From Listeria monocytogenes ATCC 19117 (GTDB lineage: Bacteria > Bacillota > Bacilli > Lactobacillales > Listeriaceae): a stretch of 64,000 nucleotides of DNA. Both the position numbers and the translations under genes were made by a program. The stretch lies in assembly GCF_000307025.1 (NCBI RefSeq), contig NC_018584.1, forward strand, positions 682,001 to 746,000, given 5' to 3'. Shown here one piece after another: positions 1 through 8,954 of this stretch (the stretch's first letter is position 1; each line of letters begins with the position of its first letter). The notes under the pieces are model-generated. The model was given only the letters and a program-made list of their open reading frames with translations, was not told where the DNA came from and did not search any database.

Positions 1-191
1 CTGACATTGTACCAGGAGGAGAAAAAGGCGTTTGGTATAAATTAATTCCACTCTTTTTAGGAATAATTTCAACAATAAGTGTCTTTTTTGTGAAAGAAAA
101 ACTAGTAAAATGGATTCTGCTAGGTTTTAACATATTATTACTAATTTTAATTTATTTTGTGTACCATATTGGGGAAATTGGGATGTTTTAA
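1..191 (+). CDS. C-terminal fragment of a small membrane protein (truncated by window start)
   Basis: An open frame enters from the left edge (first whole codon at position 3) and ends with TAA at 189-191. The visible 62 residues hold two hydrophobic stretches, one around PLFLGIISTISVFF and one around LLGFNILLLILIYFVY, separated by a short basic loop (KEKLVK). This is the tail of an integral membrane protein. The next gene starts 16 bases downstream, so the two are probably cotranscribed. The start lies outside the window and the family is not recognised. Confidence 0.6.
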   Translation, partial: DIVPGGEKGVWYKLIPLFLGIISTISVFFVKEKLVKWILLGFNILLLILIYFVYHIGEIGMF

Positions 192-207
192 TAGGGGGAT
201 TGATAGA

Positions 208-486
208 ATGGATGAGCCAACCAAAGCAGTGATCTATCAAATTTTATCTAAAACAGAAGAACAAAATGCGACGATGGATCATTTGGTTTTCGAAATGATG
301 CAATTCCCTGGTGCCGCGGCTTTTACTAAGAATGAATTGCTGTTTGGCATTTATTGGCTAGAAACGTATCATTATATTTTTCGAATGAATGAAAATCAAA
401 AGACGAGATATTACCGAACAGAAAAAGGGCACGAAAAATTAGCAGAGCTAGAACTTTTAAAAAAGAATAGTAAAAAAACAACTTGA
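208..486 (+). CDS. Small hypothetical protein, possibly winged-helix-like (92 aa)
   Basis: The ATG at 208 is preceded by a G-rich ribosome site (GGGGG at 194-198). A longer frame using TTG at 157 would overlap the upstream gene and has no such site, so I chose 208. The 92-residue soluble protein starts MDEPTKAVIYQILSK and has an alpha-rich first half. It then has an aromatic segment (IYWLETYHYIFRM) and a basic tail (KTRYYRTEKGHEKLAEL) that resembles the wing and last helix of small transcription regulators. No catalytic motif is seen. It ends at a strong terminator shared with the convergent acetyltransferase gene. Function is unknown; the regulator idea is inference only. Confidence 0.6.
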   Translation: MDEPTKAVIYQILSKTEEQNATMDHLVFEMMQFPGAAAFTKNELLFGIYWLETYHYIFRMNENQKTRYYRTEKGHEKLAELELLKKNSKKTT

Positions 487-512
487 TTTTCCGGGAAATC
501 AAGTTGTTTTTT
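472..512. terminator. Bidirectional intrinsic terminator
   Basis: A 13-bp perfect stem (477-489 with 496-508) with a 6-base loop is flanked by an A-run on the left and a T-run on the right. It can therefore end both the + strand gene finishing at 486 and the - strand gene finishing at 514. Confidence 0.85.
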
Positions 513-513
513 A

Positions 514-957
514 TTATAAATATTTAGCCATTGTAATATCAGTGTTTTGAAAACCAACTTTATTATATAAGCCGATAGCTGTTTGATTGTGCGCAAATAC
601 ATGTAGTTCGATTTTTGTAATTTGCATTTCTTTCGCAAGCGCATCTAATGCTTCTAAAGTTTTTGTTCCGAATCCTTTACCACGGAATGCTTCGAAAATC
701 ACAAAATCATAAATGAAAGCATGTTTACCAGAGCGAGTTTCGTCCACATGGAACCAAATATAACCGATTTTTTCGCCTGAGATAATGCTGTAGAGATATT
801 CATTTGGTGTAGTAATTCCGTCATATAGCAATTTGTTGAAAGAGTCTTGGGATTTAGCTAAGGCTTCTTCTTCATCCCATGTGCCGGCCTCAACTTTTTC
901 ATTTGCGTAATCTGTAATGGCTGTAGATAAAAAATCTTCTAAATCAGAAGCAGTCAT
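514..957 (-). CDS. GNAT-family N-acetyltransferase
   Basis: The 147-residue protein has the GNAT fold signature. A beta4 strand, HAFIYDFVIFEAFRGKGFG, holds the acetyl-CoA pyrophosphate loop (RGKGFG, the R/Q-x-x-G-x-G/A motif) followed by TKTLEALDALAKEM. The C-terminal part, ELHVFAHNQTAIGLYNKVGFQ, is the typical N-x-x-A-x-x-L/Y-Y-x-K-x-G-F motif B. Substrate is not predictable; small-molecule or protein acetylation is possible. It lies 30 bases downstream of the esterase gene on the same strand, so the two probably form one transcript ending at 472-512. The start is uncertain: the good AAGGAGG site lies about 25 bases upstream of this ATG (see findings). Confidence 0.85.
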   Translation of the reverse strand: MTASDLEDFLSTAITDYANEKVEAGTWDEEEALAKSQDSFNKLLYDGITTPNEYLYSIISGEKIGYIWFHVDETRSGKHAFIYDFVIFEAFRGKGFGTKTLEALDALAKEMQITKIELHVFAHNQTAIGLYNKVGFQNTDITMAKYL

Positions 958-987
958 AGTTTGTAAATGTAAAATAAAAATTCCTCC

Positions 988-1689
988 TTATGCTTTATGA
1001 AAACTTGCGTACTGAATGAATTTGCGTGACATGGCAATATGACCAGCCTCGTTTGGATGAATACCGTCAGCACAGAGCAAATTTTCATAATGAAATTCAG
1101 CGAGAAAACTATCACGGACATCAATAATATGGCTACCAGTTTCGGCTGCGATGCGCGAAATCGTATTGCTATATCGTTCCTGCCAGCGATAAATCATCTC
1201 TACATCGCCACCTAAAAACTGCAAAATATTATCTTTATTTAGTCCATTTCTCGTAATGAATTCAAAATAACGTTTTGCGTGAAGGGGAGGCAATGTCATT
1301 AAAATGGGTTTAATATCCAGTTTTTTTAGTCGTGCAATCATTTCAAGTAATTGCGTTTCAAAAATGTTAAGTGGGGTGCTAGGAATGTGCTCAGCTGTCG
1401 GATTTTCGGAAACTTCCGTCCAGTTAAAATCACAATCATTTCCGCCAAATTCGATAATGGCGATATCATTTGTTGCATCTTTTGCTAAGTCTTTTGTTAG
1501 AATTTCATGGCCTTTAGTTATCGTACGACCCATTGTGGAATGATTTTGAAAAGTCAGGCCAAGTTTTTCGGATGCTCGTTTAATGCAGTTGTTTTTAAGC
1601 AATGTATAGCGATTTTTTTCAGGGTTGAAAAGAACGCCTTTCATAATACTATCGCCCCAAACACCAACTGACTGAATGGTTTTCTTCAT
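988..1689 (-). CDS. SGNH/GDSL-type hydrolase (esterase/lipase family)
   Basis: The 233-residue protein carries the SGNH blocks. Block I is GVWGDSIMKG with nucleophile Ser14, block III is EFGGNDCDF (oxyanion-hole Gly and Asn), and block V is DGIHPNEAGH with the catalytic Asp and His. The family hydrolyses acyl or acetyl esters on lipids or carbohydrates; the substrate here is unknown. No signal peptide is seen, so it is probably cytoplasmic. Three in-frame starts (GTG 1698, ATG 1695, ATG 1689) sit near AAGGAG; only 1689 leaves a normal gap of about 8 bases and it was chosen. The acetyltransferase follows directly downstream. Confidence 0.88.
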   Translation of the reverse strand: MKKTIQSVGVWGDSIMKGVLFNPEKNRYTLLKNNCIKRASEKLGLTFQNHSTMGRTITKGHEILTKDLAKDATNDIAIIEFGGNDCDFNWTEVSENPTAEHIPSTPLNIFETQLLEMIARLKKLDIKPILMTLPPLHAKRYFEFITRNGLNKDNILQFLGGDVEMIYRWQERYSNTISRIAAETGSHIIDVRDSFLAEFHYENLLCADGIHPNEAGHIAMSRKFIQYASFHKA

Positions 1690-1717
1690 AATCATCACTC
1701 CTTTTATTAATCATACC

Positions 1718-1773
1718 ACAAAAAAAGCGAAAGGCGCGATTAGTTCGTTAAGAAAAAATCACGCCTCACGCTT
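1718..1773 (-). terminator. Intrinsic terminator after the membrane-protein gene
   Basis: Read on the minus strand, an imperfect 15-bp stem (GCGTGAGGCGTGATT pairing with AATCGCGCCTTTCGC) follows the stop codon at 1774 and runs into a run of seven T. Confidence 0.7.
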
Positions 1774-3453
1774 TTATTTAGTTGCTTTGTATAAATAGAT
1801 TTTCCAGTAAGAATCCTTATTATCGAAGGCTTTTTCGAACTGGAGTCCGACTTCTGAAGCATTATCAATCGGAACGGCTGATAGAATATACTCGCCGCCA
1901 ACCTTTTTAAATGCCTCTGAATTAAAATCTAACTGTTTAATGTGTTTTTTCGAATCCTTGCCGAAATCGTAGTTTTTACCTAATTCGGCAGAAAATATAT
2001 AACAACGATTACCCCAATTATCATAATAATCTTCTAAAACAGGACTCTTGTCTAGCTCACCAGCAATAATTTTTCGGAAAGCCCTTTTATAAGCAAGAGG
2101 ATAGGAATTCACATAGCCATCGACAGTATAAAAGCCACTTTCTTGGGAAACAGACGGGTGCAGACCAATACTTCCGACACGGTAACTTGACTGCGGTTTA
2201 CCAATATAATCTTTAATTTCTTCCATTTGCTCCGTGGCGTAAAATTGATTAATGCTTGGCGAGCCATTTCCAGTGCGGTAGTAAATCTCAGAGTTATTAG
2301 CGAAAACAACAACAAGCTGCAGCGCAACTACCACATAAGCTAACTTTCGCCACCAATTTCCTTTTTTTATTAAATAAACAATCGCAAGTGCAAACAGTCC
2401 ATAAAATAAAAACGGTTGTAAAAAATGGAAGCGCGAAAAGTTAAATGTCCGCATGATTTCCACGTGTTCTTTGATTACATTCCAACCACGATACCACCAA
2501 AATCCATACCAAAAAGATAAGAATAAATTAAAGCCAAATAGCCATAAAAACAGTTTTTCTTTGCCCCATTCACGTTTGATAATAATGAGTGCAAGTACAA
2601 GGAGTAATACAGGTATAATAACAAATCCAGCCAGTGCCTGGTCATGCGTGTGTCCTATAATGAAATTTTTAAAGCTAAGTCGGATAGAACTTAAAAATGA
2701 TAACTCTGGTAGACTAAATTCGCTCCTTGAATCCGGTTCGGGGTGCAAAAACATTGCATAAATAAAACGATAATTTACAAGTGCATACAGAAGCGTCATA
2801 TAAAGCATGCTAAGTAAAAATCGAATATTCACTTGTTTTTTCTTGAAAACATCGTACAACCAAATACATCCAACCATTACTAAAAAGAAACAAAATCCTA
2901 ATATTAAACTAGAATAAAATGGAAGCAACGTCAGTATAACCACATTCCAAATTCGCCGTTTATTATTCCTAATATTTAAAAATGCCCATAGAGCAAGCGG
3001 CATTCCAAGCGTACTCAACATCCCTGATGGCCAAAATGGTGTTAGCGCAAAAGCTAAGGAAACAAAATAAAGTGGCACGAGATATTTTTTATCTTTAATA
3101 AGGTAATCCCTTGCCCATAAAAATAATCCTAAAAATGCAAATACACGTGTAATTAACTGACTCATCGCAAAGGCAATGGGTGTGCTGAAAATCATGTAAA
3201 GCCAATCAATCCCAACAAACTCTGAATCAAATGAATCTCTGGGGACGCTGTCATCCATTATTTGATCTATATTTGCTGTCCCGACTTTAGCGGTATAATC
3301 CCCGCTATCCAAAACCATTTTGTACCAAGTTACATTAGAATCCAAGTTATCATGAATCCTTACATGACTGTTCCCGCCAAGAATAAATAATGGAGCGACA
3401 TAAATTACCAATAATAATACAGCAATAATTAGCCACTTATGCTTTTTCCACAT
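1774..3453 (-). CDS. Large polytopic membrane protein (YkoS/DUF6044-like)
   Basis: The 559-residue protein has about ten hydrophobic segments between residues 7 and 390. They follow an extracytoplasmic loop after TM1 with the acidic motif RIHDNLDSNV and a second acidic loop ending in EFVGIDWLYMIF. After the last membrane segment a soluble C-terminal domain of roughly 160 residues contains ESGFYTVDGYVNSYPLAYK. This build resembles GT-C type glycosyltransferase-like proteins and Bacillus YkoS; I recall that family as DUF6044, function unknown. Involvement in cell-surface polymers would be inference. It has its own good ribosome site (AAGGAGGAG) and its own terminator, so it is probably monocistronic. 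It is divergent from the LPXTG gene at 3756. Confidence 0.7.
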   Translation of the reverse strand: MWKKHKWLIIAVLLLVIYVAPLFILGGNSHVRIHDNLDSNVTWYKMVLDSGDYTAKVGTANIDQIMDDSVPRDSFDSEFVGIDWLYMIFSTPIAFAMSQLITRVFAFLGLFLWARDYLIKDKKYLVPLYFVSLAFALTPFWPSGMLSTLGMPLALWAFLNIRNNKRRIWNVVILTLLPFYSSLILGFCFFLVMVGCIWLYDVFKKKQVNIRFLLSMLYMTLLYALVNYRFIYAMFLHPEPDSRSEFSLPELSFLSSIRLSFKNFIIGHTHDQALAGFVIIPVLLLVLALIIIKREWGKEKLFLWLFGFNLFLSFWYGFWWYRGWNVIKEHVEIMRTFNFSRFHFLQPFLFYGLFALAIVYLIKKGNWWRKLAYVVVALQLVVVFANNSEIYYRTGNGSPSINQFYATEQMEEIKDYIGKPQSSYRVGSIGLHPSVSQESGFYTVDGYVNSYPLAYKRAFRKIIAGELDKSPVLEDYYDNWGNRCYIFSAELGKNYDFGKDSKKHIKQLDFNSEAFKKVGGEYILSAVPIDNASEVGLQFEKAFDNKDSYWKIYLYKATK

Positions 3454-3755
3454 AGTTCTCCTCCTTCATTATCTCTACTATATATGTACCCGAGAAAACT
3501 ATTTTCAATTATATCAAAGGAAACCAGGTTTGTTCATTAAAAAAGGTATAATTTTAACATTTTTTTGCGTGTGATTGAACTGTAAATATGGCGGAAACGT
3601 CACAATTCTCTCTTTTATATAGGCAGTTTTGTCTGATTGGCTTGTTCCAGAAAGCCATTTTAGCGAGTATGATACTTTTAAGAAAACTATTCAAGTAGAA
3701 CAAAAAAAGTCTACTATGAGTAATTTCAATAATTAGTAGCAAAAGGAGAATTATC
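3454..3755. other. Divergent intergenic region
   Basis: These 302 AT-rich bases separate the divergent membrane-protein and LPXTG genes and hold promoters for both. On the + strand a consensus-like -10 hexamer TATGAT lies at 3668-3673, but no good -35 is spaced 17 from it. A second TATAAT lies at 3547-3552, with GTTT at 3528-3531. No convincing gene is seen. Confidence 0.4.
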
Positions 3756-6700
3756 ATGCTAAAACACAACTGGCAAAAAGTATTCGTTGTAATGGTTGCG
3801 GTTGCGCTTATTTTTCAATTGGTTCCGTGGTCTAATATCTTCGCCGGAGCAGAAGAAAATCAAACAAAAACAACCCAACAAATAGCACAATCAGATGAAC
3901 AAAAAGGAGCAGATGAAAACAAAACAACCGTAACATCTGACAATAGAGAGACAACTAAAAATCTAGTTAATGGAAAGCAATTACTAAAAGGCTCTGTTGA
4001 CTGGAATTTTACAAATAAAGTAACTGACGCAAACGGGAATACAAAACAAACTTATGCACCGGGAGACTCACTCAAGTTTTCAATAAGTTTGGCAATCCCA
4101 TCCTATTCAGAATCAGTATTGGATGAAACTTATACATTTTGGATACAAAAAGACTTCTTTCAAGGAGACAAAGTAACATTTGTTAATCCAGCAATTGATG
4201 GATTAACACCGAGACAAAATGTTTTTACAGACGACTCCATGAAAAACTCGATTGGAACAAAAACAATAAATGGTGTCGAGTATATTGGTTACACGCTCAA
4301 ATTTAACCAAAGCCCAGAAGCCTTGGCAAAATATGAAGATGAGCCGCTTACTAACGCTAAATTTGATATGTTTGCAACAATAAATACGACTATTACAACG
4401 AAAGATGACTATAAAGCTATTGTAATTGAAGATGATAAAGACGTAGATATTAGTAATATTGAAGTCCCCGTGACACCACCAACTCCCGATACAGATAATG
4501 GTGTACTCACCGCGTCTAAAGCAATCGATTCTGCTTGGCGGTTAGATAAAGACACTGGAAAATATCTTAAAGTCGCTACATCATCTACAAACTATACACC
4601 TGAAAAAGATGATCTAGTTTTCTATTATGTGTATGCTACGAACAATTCAGCGGAAAATGCCGTTTTAGAAAAAATGGTAGATGAATTACCAGCTGGTTTT
4701 TCCATTATTACGGAAGGCTCACCAGAATGGCAGGCGTTATCAACTGCATCTGGCTCTTCGCTTCAACGCGGCTGGGTAGCTTCAGCAGACCAAACAAACC
4801 TTGCCCCTGGCGCAACTAGGTACGAATTACCATTTTCCCCAGCTCAGACAATCTCCAAAAATGGTGGCGGTATTTATAAAACGATCGCAGCAAAAGTAAC
4901 AGATCCAACGAAAGATTTGACTAATGTTACTAAAAGCCCAACTAAAGGCGGCGAAGGTAAATCTGGTTCTGTAACACCAAGTGGGAAAGATGTTTATGAC
5001 ATGGCAATTACGACAAAAATTAGTTCCACTTACGATAAAAACAATAAATATATTGGTGCTGTTAGTAGCACAACTACGCCCGTTTCTATATCAGAAGGAA
5101 GCACAGTTGGCGTAACATATACAGCGATTAATCAAGGGAATTATACAAAAGATGTTGTCGTTTATGCCTATGTACCAGCAGGTTATGAACTAAATAATGA
5201 TACATCTGATTTCAAAACTACGAATGATAAATGGAAATACGAAACAACCGTACCTAGTGGTGGCGGTGTGTGGAGTGATATCAAAGTTTACTCCATTACA
5301 CTTTCTGGAGGCATGGCATCAGGTGCAACTGCAACTGCGACCATGTACATGAAAGCTATCGGCATGCCAGATGATGGGACTTATAGCGCAGTAGACTTTT
5401 ACATGGCTGGAGAAATCGGTTCATTTTCTAACTTTAATGGTGATTCTACTTTAGACGGAGCAATTACCGATGTAGATTCGACGCCAGATATGAATCCAGG
5501 AAATGATCTGATTAGCAATGTTGATGGTTCTACTGTAAAACCTATTGATGGCTTCCAAAAAGAAAAACCACATGTTGTAAAAGAAAATGCTAAATCAACA
5601 GCGACTTTACAAGATGAAGATGATTTCGATTTTGATTATGTCACATTCATTAAAACACCAGAAGTAATTCCATCAGAAGGAAAAGTGTTTGAAAAAACAC
5701 GTCTATCAGCAGCTGATGCAGAAAAAACAGCGCGCAATATGATAGGTAGCGACATCATGGGTTCTGCCTTGAAAGACTATACGCCTCTTGCCGACGATGG
5801 TAGAATTACTTCACCAAAAACATATATGGTCTATGAAATGAACATTAACCCATCTGGAGTAGAAGACACACTAAATTCTTCGTTCACAGATACACTTCCA
5901 AAAGGATTGAAAATGCTTGAATATGATATTGCTGGTTTAAATTCTAGCAATAAACACATTTATGGTTTTACAACGAACAAATTTGAAGGTACACCGAAAT
6001 TCACAAATGCAGACGGACAAGATGTTATTGTTTATCAAAAAGGCTTATATTCCGAGAAACAAGTTTGTATTGCCAACCCTACTTTAAATGACGTTGGAGT
6101 AAGGTATTTCGGAAATAACGCGGATAAAATGGGTGTAACTGGTTCCGTAACAAAAGATGCATGTACACTAACCCTTAATTTTGGACAACCGGCAGCTGAC
6201 CCGATGTATAGTGAAACAAAAGCAGCTTATAAAGTGTATATGATTGTGGTAATTGATCCAGACGAAATTGACTACAGCAGTATCATGCAAAATAAAGCAA
6301 CATACACTTACAACGATAAAGTTATTACTTCTTATGAAAATAGCGAAATGTACTGGGATGCTGGTGGCGGTACGGCCTATGCGAAAAAATATGTTTTAGA
6401 TAATAAAACAAATGCATATTTAAGTGGAAGCCAATATAATGTAGCTACTCCTGATGCAGACGGTAATTTGTCAGTTGGCTATAAAATTCGAGTAAGAAGT
6501 GCCTATGAATTTGATAAATCATCTATAAACATTGGAGATATTATTGCTGCAGATAATTTTAAATCTATCTCTAATGTAGAAGTAAATGGTTATGAGGCAA
6601 GTCCAAACACGGGCTTCCAAATTGACGGGGAACTTGAAAATCCTGTACCACTTGCTGCGGATAAGTATGCGGTAGAAGCAAAAGCAACTGCAAACACATT

Positions 6701-8540
6701 AGATATCACAAACCCAGTTGACATTCCACAAATGCAACTATATAACGTTCTTTTCAAAGTAAATTATCAAAAAGTGAAATATGGCGCGAAACTAGTTAAC
6801 CAAGCAGCAGGGTCAGAAGTTGCAACTGTTGTTCCATTAAACTTAAATCTTCTAAAACAAGATGATATAAGCAAAACAGCATTGACAGGCTATGAATTCA
6901 AAGCTTATTATGCAGATGAAAATGGAAAAGCAGATTTAACGAAACCGGTCAAAGATACAAATAGTAATGAAATTGTTATGACAGACTCATCCGGCGCAGC
7001 AAATTTCATCCCGACAGGTTATAAAACAACTTCTAAAAATCAAGAATGGAAAGTAGTTCTTGTTGAAACAAAGACACCAACTGGTTATGAATCAAATGAA
7101 AATAAAGAGTATCCAGTTACAGTGAAAAGCGATGCGAATGGCAACTTATCCATTCCAGCCACTACAGAAACAAGCCTTGAAATCACCAATAATGATCACG
7201 GCGCAACAACAGCTACTATTGACAACCATGCGGATGTGAAAATGATTGATGTGAATGGCGCGAAAACTTGGACTGGTGACAAAGAAGCAGATCGCCCAGA
7301 TTCCATCGAAGTACAACTTTTGCAAGACGGTGTAGCATACGGTAGCCCAATTACTGTAACAAAAGCAGACGACTGGAAATACGAATTCAAAAATGTTCCA
7401 GAAACAAATGCAGATGGAAATAAATACACGTATACAGTTTTAGAAAATACAGTAGCTAACTACACAAGTGCTGTCACTGGTCTTGATATTAACAACACGT
7501 TAATCAAACCAGATGTAAAAATGATTAATCTTGACGGACAAAAAACATGGAAAAACGATACAGAAAATGACCGTCCCGCATCCATCGAAATTCAACTGCA
7601 ACAAAATGGGCAAGATTACGGTTTCCCAGTAACAGTTACAAAAGATAACGATTGGAAATACGAATTTAAAAACCTACCAGAAACAACCAATGATGGAGCG
7701 GCTTACAACTACACAATTGTCGAAAAAGCAGTTCCAGGCTATGAAACCAAAGTCGACGGAATGAACGTCATCAACACGAAAATAGATGCACCAAAAACCA
7801 CTGTCTCTGGTGAAAAAACATGGAAAAACGACACAGCCAAAGACCGTCCAGACTATATCGAAGTACAACTTTTACAAAATGGACAAACTTATGGTAATCC
7901 AGTCAAAGTAACGAAAGAGAACGACTGGAAATATAGCTTCAAAGATCTACCTAAAACCGATGCTAACAACAACGCTTATCGTTACTCTGTTACTGAAATA
8001 GCAGTTCCAGGCTACAAAACAACCACAGATGGAATGAACTTAACCAATACAAAAGTAACCGATGAGAAAAATGTAACTACAGCGAGCGGCACAAAAACTT
8101 GGGTGGGAGACAATGAAAAAACACGTCCCGCATCCATCGAAGTTCAACTTTTACAAAACGGTAAAGCATACGGAACACCAATCAAAGTAACAGCAAAATC
8201 GAATTGGAAATACAACTTTACCAACCTTCCAGAGAAAGACAAAACAGGTGAAAAATACAGCTATACTGTATCTGAAAAACAAGTATCTGGCTATAGTGTA
8301 AAAGTAAAAGGTATGGACTTAACGAATACAAAAGTAACAAAAACGACACCAAAAGATACACCAAAAAATACACCAAAAGATACACCAAAAGATACACCAA
8401 AAGATACACATTCTACCAATAAACCAAGTAAAACGAAAAAATTACCTGGAACTGGTGATACGAATGGTATGTTGCTATTTGCTGGTGGATTAGTACTATT
8501 ATTCTTAGGTCTACACCTTAGAAGAAAAAGTACCAAATAA
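3756..8540 (+). CDS. LPXTG cell-wall anchored surface protein with Cna-B-like repeats (1594 aa)
   Basis: The start is supported by AAAAGGAG just upstream. Residues 1-32 form a signal peptide (basic start, hydrophobic core, cleavage near FAGAEE). A long ectodomain of about 1000 residues follows, rich in Thr/Asn/Asp and containing DUF11/isopeptide-like segments. Near residue 1035-1145 is a SpaA/prealbumin-like domain (LVNQAAGS to SLEITNNDH). Four Cna-B-type repeats of about 95 residues follow (about 1158-1535), each with a K-T-W-x-x-D start, a RP-x-x-I-E-x-Q-L-x-Q-x-G strand and an E-x-x-V-x-x-Y end. A (DTPK)n wall-spanning linker precedes LPGTG at 1563, then a membrane helix and a basic tail (RRKSTK). 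Sortase A should attach it to peptidoglycan. A role in adhesion or surface interaction is typical but unproven. It is probably monocistronic, with a strong terminator directly after it. Confidence 0.92.
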   Translation: MLKHNWQKVFVVMVAVALIFQLVPWSNIFAGAEENQTKTTQQIAQSDEQKGADENKTTVTSDNRETTKNLVNGKQLLKGSVDWNFTNKVTDANGNTKQTYAPGDSLKFSISLAIPSYSESVLDETYTFWIQKDFFQGDKVTFVNPAIDGLTPRQNVFTDDSMKNSIGTKTINGVEYIGYTLKFNQSPEALAKYEDEPLTNAKFDMFATINTTITTKDDYKAIVIEDDKDVDISNIEVPVTPPTPDTDNGVLTASKAIDSAWRLDKDTGKYLKVATSSTNYTPEKDDLVFYYVYATNNSAENAVLEKMVDELPAGFSIITEGSPEWQALSTASGSSLQRGWVASADQTNLAPGATRYELPFSPAQTISKNGGGIYKTIAAKVTDPTKDLTNVTKSPTKGGEGKSGSVTPSGKDVYDMAITTKISSTYDKNNKYIGAVSSTTTPVSISEGSTVGVTYTAINQGNYTKDVVVYAYVPAGYELNNDTSDFKTTNDKWKYETTVPSGGGVWSDIKVYSITLSGGMASGATATATMYMKAIGMPDDGTYSAVDFYMAGEIGSFSNFNGDSTLDGAITDVDSTPDMNPGNDLISNVDGSTVKPIDGFQKEKPHVVKENAKSTATLQDEDDFDFDYVTFIKTPEVIPSEGKVFEKTRLSAADAEKTARNMIGSDIMGSALKDYTPLADDGRITSPKTYMVYEMNINPSGVEDTLNSSFTDTLPKGLKMLEYDIAGLNSSNKHIYGFTTNKFEGTPKFTNADGQDVIVYQKGLYSEKQVCIANPTLNDVGVRYFGNNADKMGVTGSVTKDACTLTLNFGQPAADPMYSETKAAYKVYMIVVIDPDEIDYSSIMQNKATYTYNDKVITSYENSEMYWDAGGGTAYAKKYVLDNKTNAYLSGSQYNVATPDADGNLSVGYKIRVRSAYEFDKSSINIGDIIAADNFKSISNVEVNGYEASPNTGFQIDGELENPVPLAADKYAVEAKATANTLDITNPVDIPQMQLYNVLFKVNYQKVKYGAKLVNQAAGSEVATVVPLNLNLLKQDDISKTALTGYEFKAYYADENGKADLTKPVKDTNSNEIVMTDSSGAANFIPTGYKTTSKNQEWKVVLVETKTPTGYESNENKEYPVTVKSDANGNLSIPATTETSLEITNNDHGATTATIDNHADVKMIDVNGAKTWTGDKEADRPDSIEVQLLQDGVAYGSPITVTKADDWKYEFKNVPETNADGNKYTYTVLENTVANYTSAVTGLDINNTLIKPDVKMINLDGQKTWKNDTENDRPASIEIQLQQNGQDYGFPVTVTKDNDWKYEFKNLPETTNDGAAYNYTIVEKAVPGYETKVDGMNVINTKIDAPKTTVSGEKTWKNDTAKDRPDYIEVQLLQNGQTYGNPVKVTKENDWKYSFKDLPKTDANNNAYRYSVTEIAVPGYKTTTDGMNLTNTKVTDEKNVTTASGTKTWVGDNEKTRPASIEVQLLQNGKAYGTPIKVTAKSNWKYNFTNLPEKDKTGEKYSYTVSEKQVSGYSVKVKGMDLTNTKVTKTTPKDTPKNTPKDTPKDTPKDTHSTNKPSKTKKLPGTGDTNGMLLFAGGLVLLFLGLHLRRKSTK
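8346..8405 (+). repeat. Five tandem 12-bp units coding DTPK
   Basis: Five head-to-tail copies of a 12-bp unit (ACACCAAAAGAT, second copy with one change) encode T-P-K-D/N repeats in the wall-spanning linker just before the LPXTG motif. Such perfect short repeats can change copy number by slippage in frame, altering the reach of the surface protein. Confidence 0.9.
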
Positions 8541-8550
8541 AGAAAACAGC

Positions 8551-8580
8551 CGATCCGAGTAAGCTTGGATCGGTTTTTCT
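8551..8580 (+). terminator. Intrinsic terminator after the LPXTG gene
   Basis: A 7-bp perfect stem CCGATCC/GGATCGG with a 10-base loop is followed by a T-run. It sits 10 bases after the stop codon at 8540. Confidence 0.85.
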
Positions 8581-8605
8581 TTTGAATAAAGTTAAAATCG
8601 GGTAT
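8580..8605 (+). promoter_or_regulatory. Candidate SigB promoter
   Basis: GGGTAT at 8600-8605 is a perfect SigB -10 element. The -35 is weak: CTTT at 8580-8583 is 16 bases upstream instead of GTTT at 13-15. It would start transcription about 20 bases before the small gene at 8634. I recall this locus listed among Listeria SigB-dependent genes, but that memory is not proof. Confidence 0.4.
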
Positions 8606-8633
8606 ACAAATAAAAATGAAATAAGGGGGCTTC

Positions 8634-8912
8634 ATGATGAAAGAAGAATTACTGCAAGCAATCGAAGTCGGCGAGCCAGTTTTACTTGTAACAGCAATCG
8701 GGTATATTGTAGGAATTGTGGAAACAAAAGGAGAGCTTATTCGCTTAAATGATGTGTATATCAATTGTGTTTCAGCTAGCAGGGTAAATCGTTTCAGCCG
8801 AGGCTTAGCTGTGAACGTCAATCAAGTCATCGGTATGCAACTATTAAGTAAGTCGGAGAAAGACGAAATGATTGGCGGCTGGAAGGCATACGTGGCACCT
8901 ACAGCTGGCTAA
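8634..8912 (+). CDS. Small conserved hypothetical protein (92 aa)
   Basis: Two adjacent ATG codons (8634 and 8637) follow a purine-rich AAGGGGG; the second has the better spacing. The protein starts with a short acidic helix (KEELLQAIEVGEPV). It then has beta-rich stretches (LLVTAIGYIVGIVET, ELIRLNDVYINCV), and a C-terminal GGWKAYVAPTAG. There is no signal peptide, membrane helix or recognised catalytic motif. The beta-rich middle could be an SH3-like or Sm-like fold, but I cannot name a family. A hydrolase gene follows 42 bases downstream. Confidence 0.65.
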   Translation: MMKEELLQAIEVGEPVLLVTAIGYIVGIVETKGELIRLNDVYINCVSASRVNRFSRGLAVNVNQVIGMQLLSKSEKDEMIGGWKAYVAPTAG

Positions 8913-8954
8913 GCTATGATATAATATAAACAGCACTTACGGAGGTCTGAACGA

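Noticed and set aside
8218-8821. Minus-strand ORFs opposite the LPXTG C-terminus, one reading as a VYLL repeat
   Set aside because: They come from the 12-bp DTPK coding repeat and the Thr/Lys-rich tail on the + strand; no ribosome sites.
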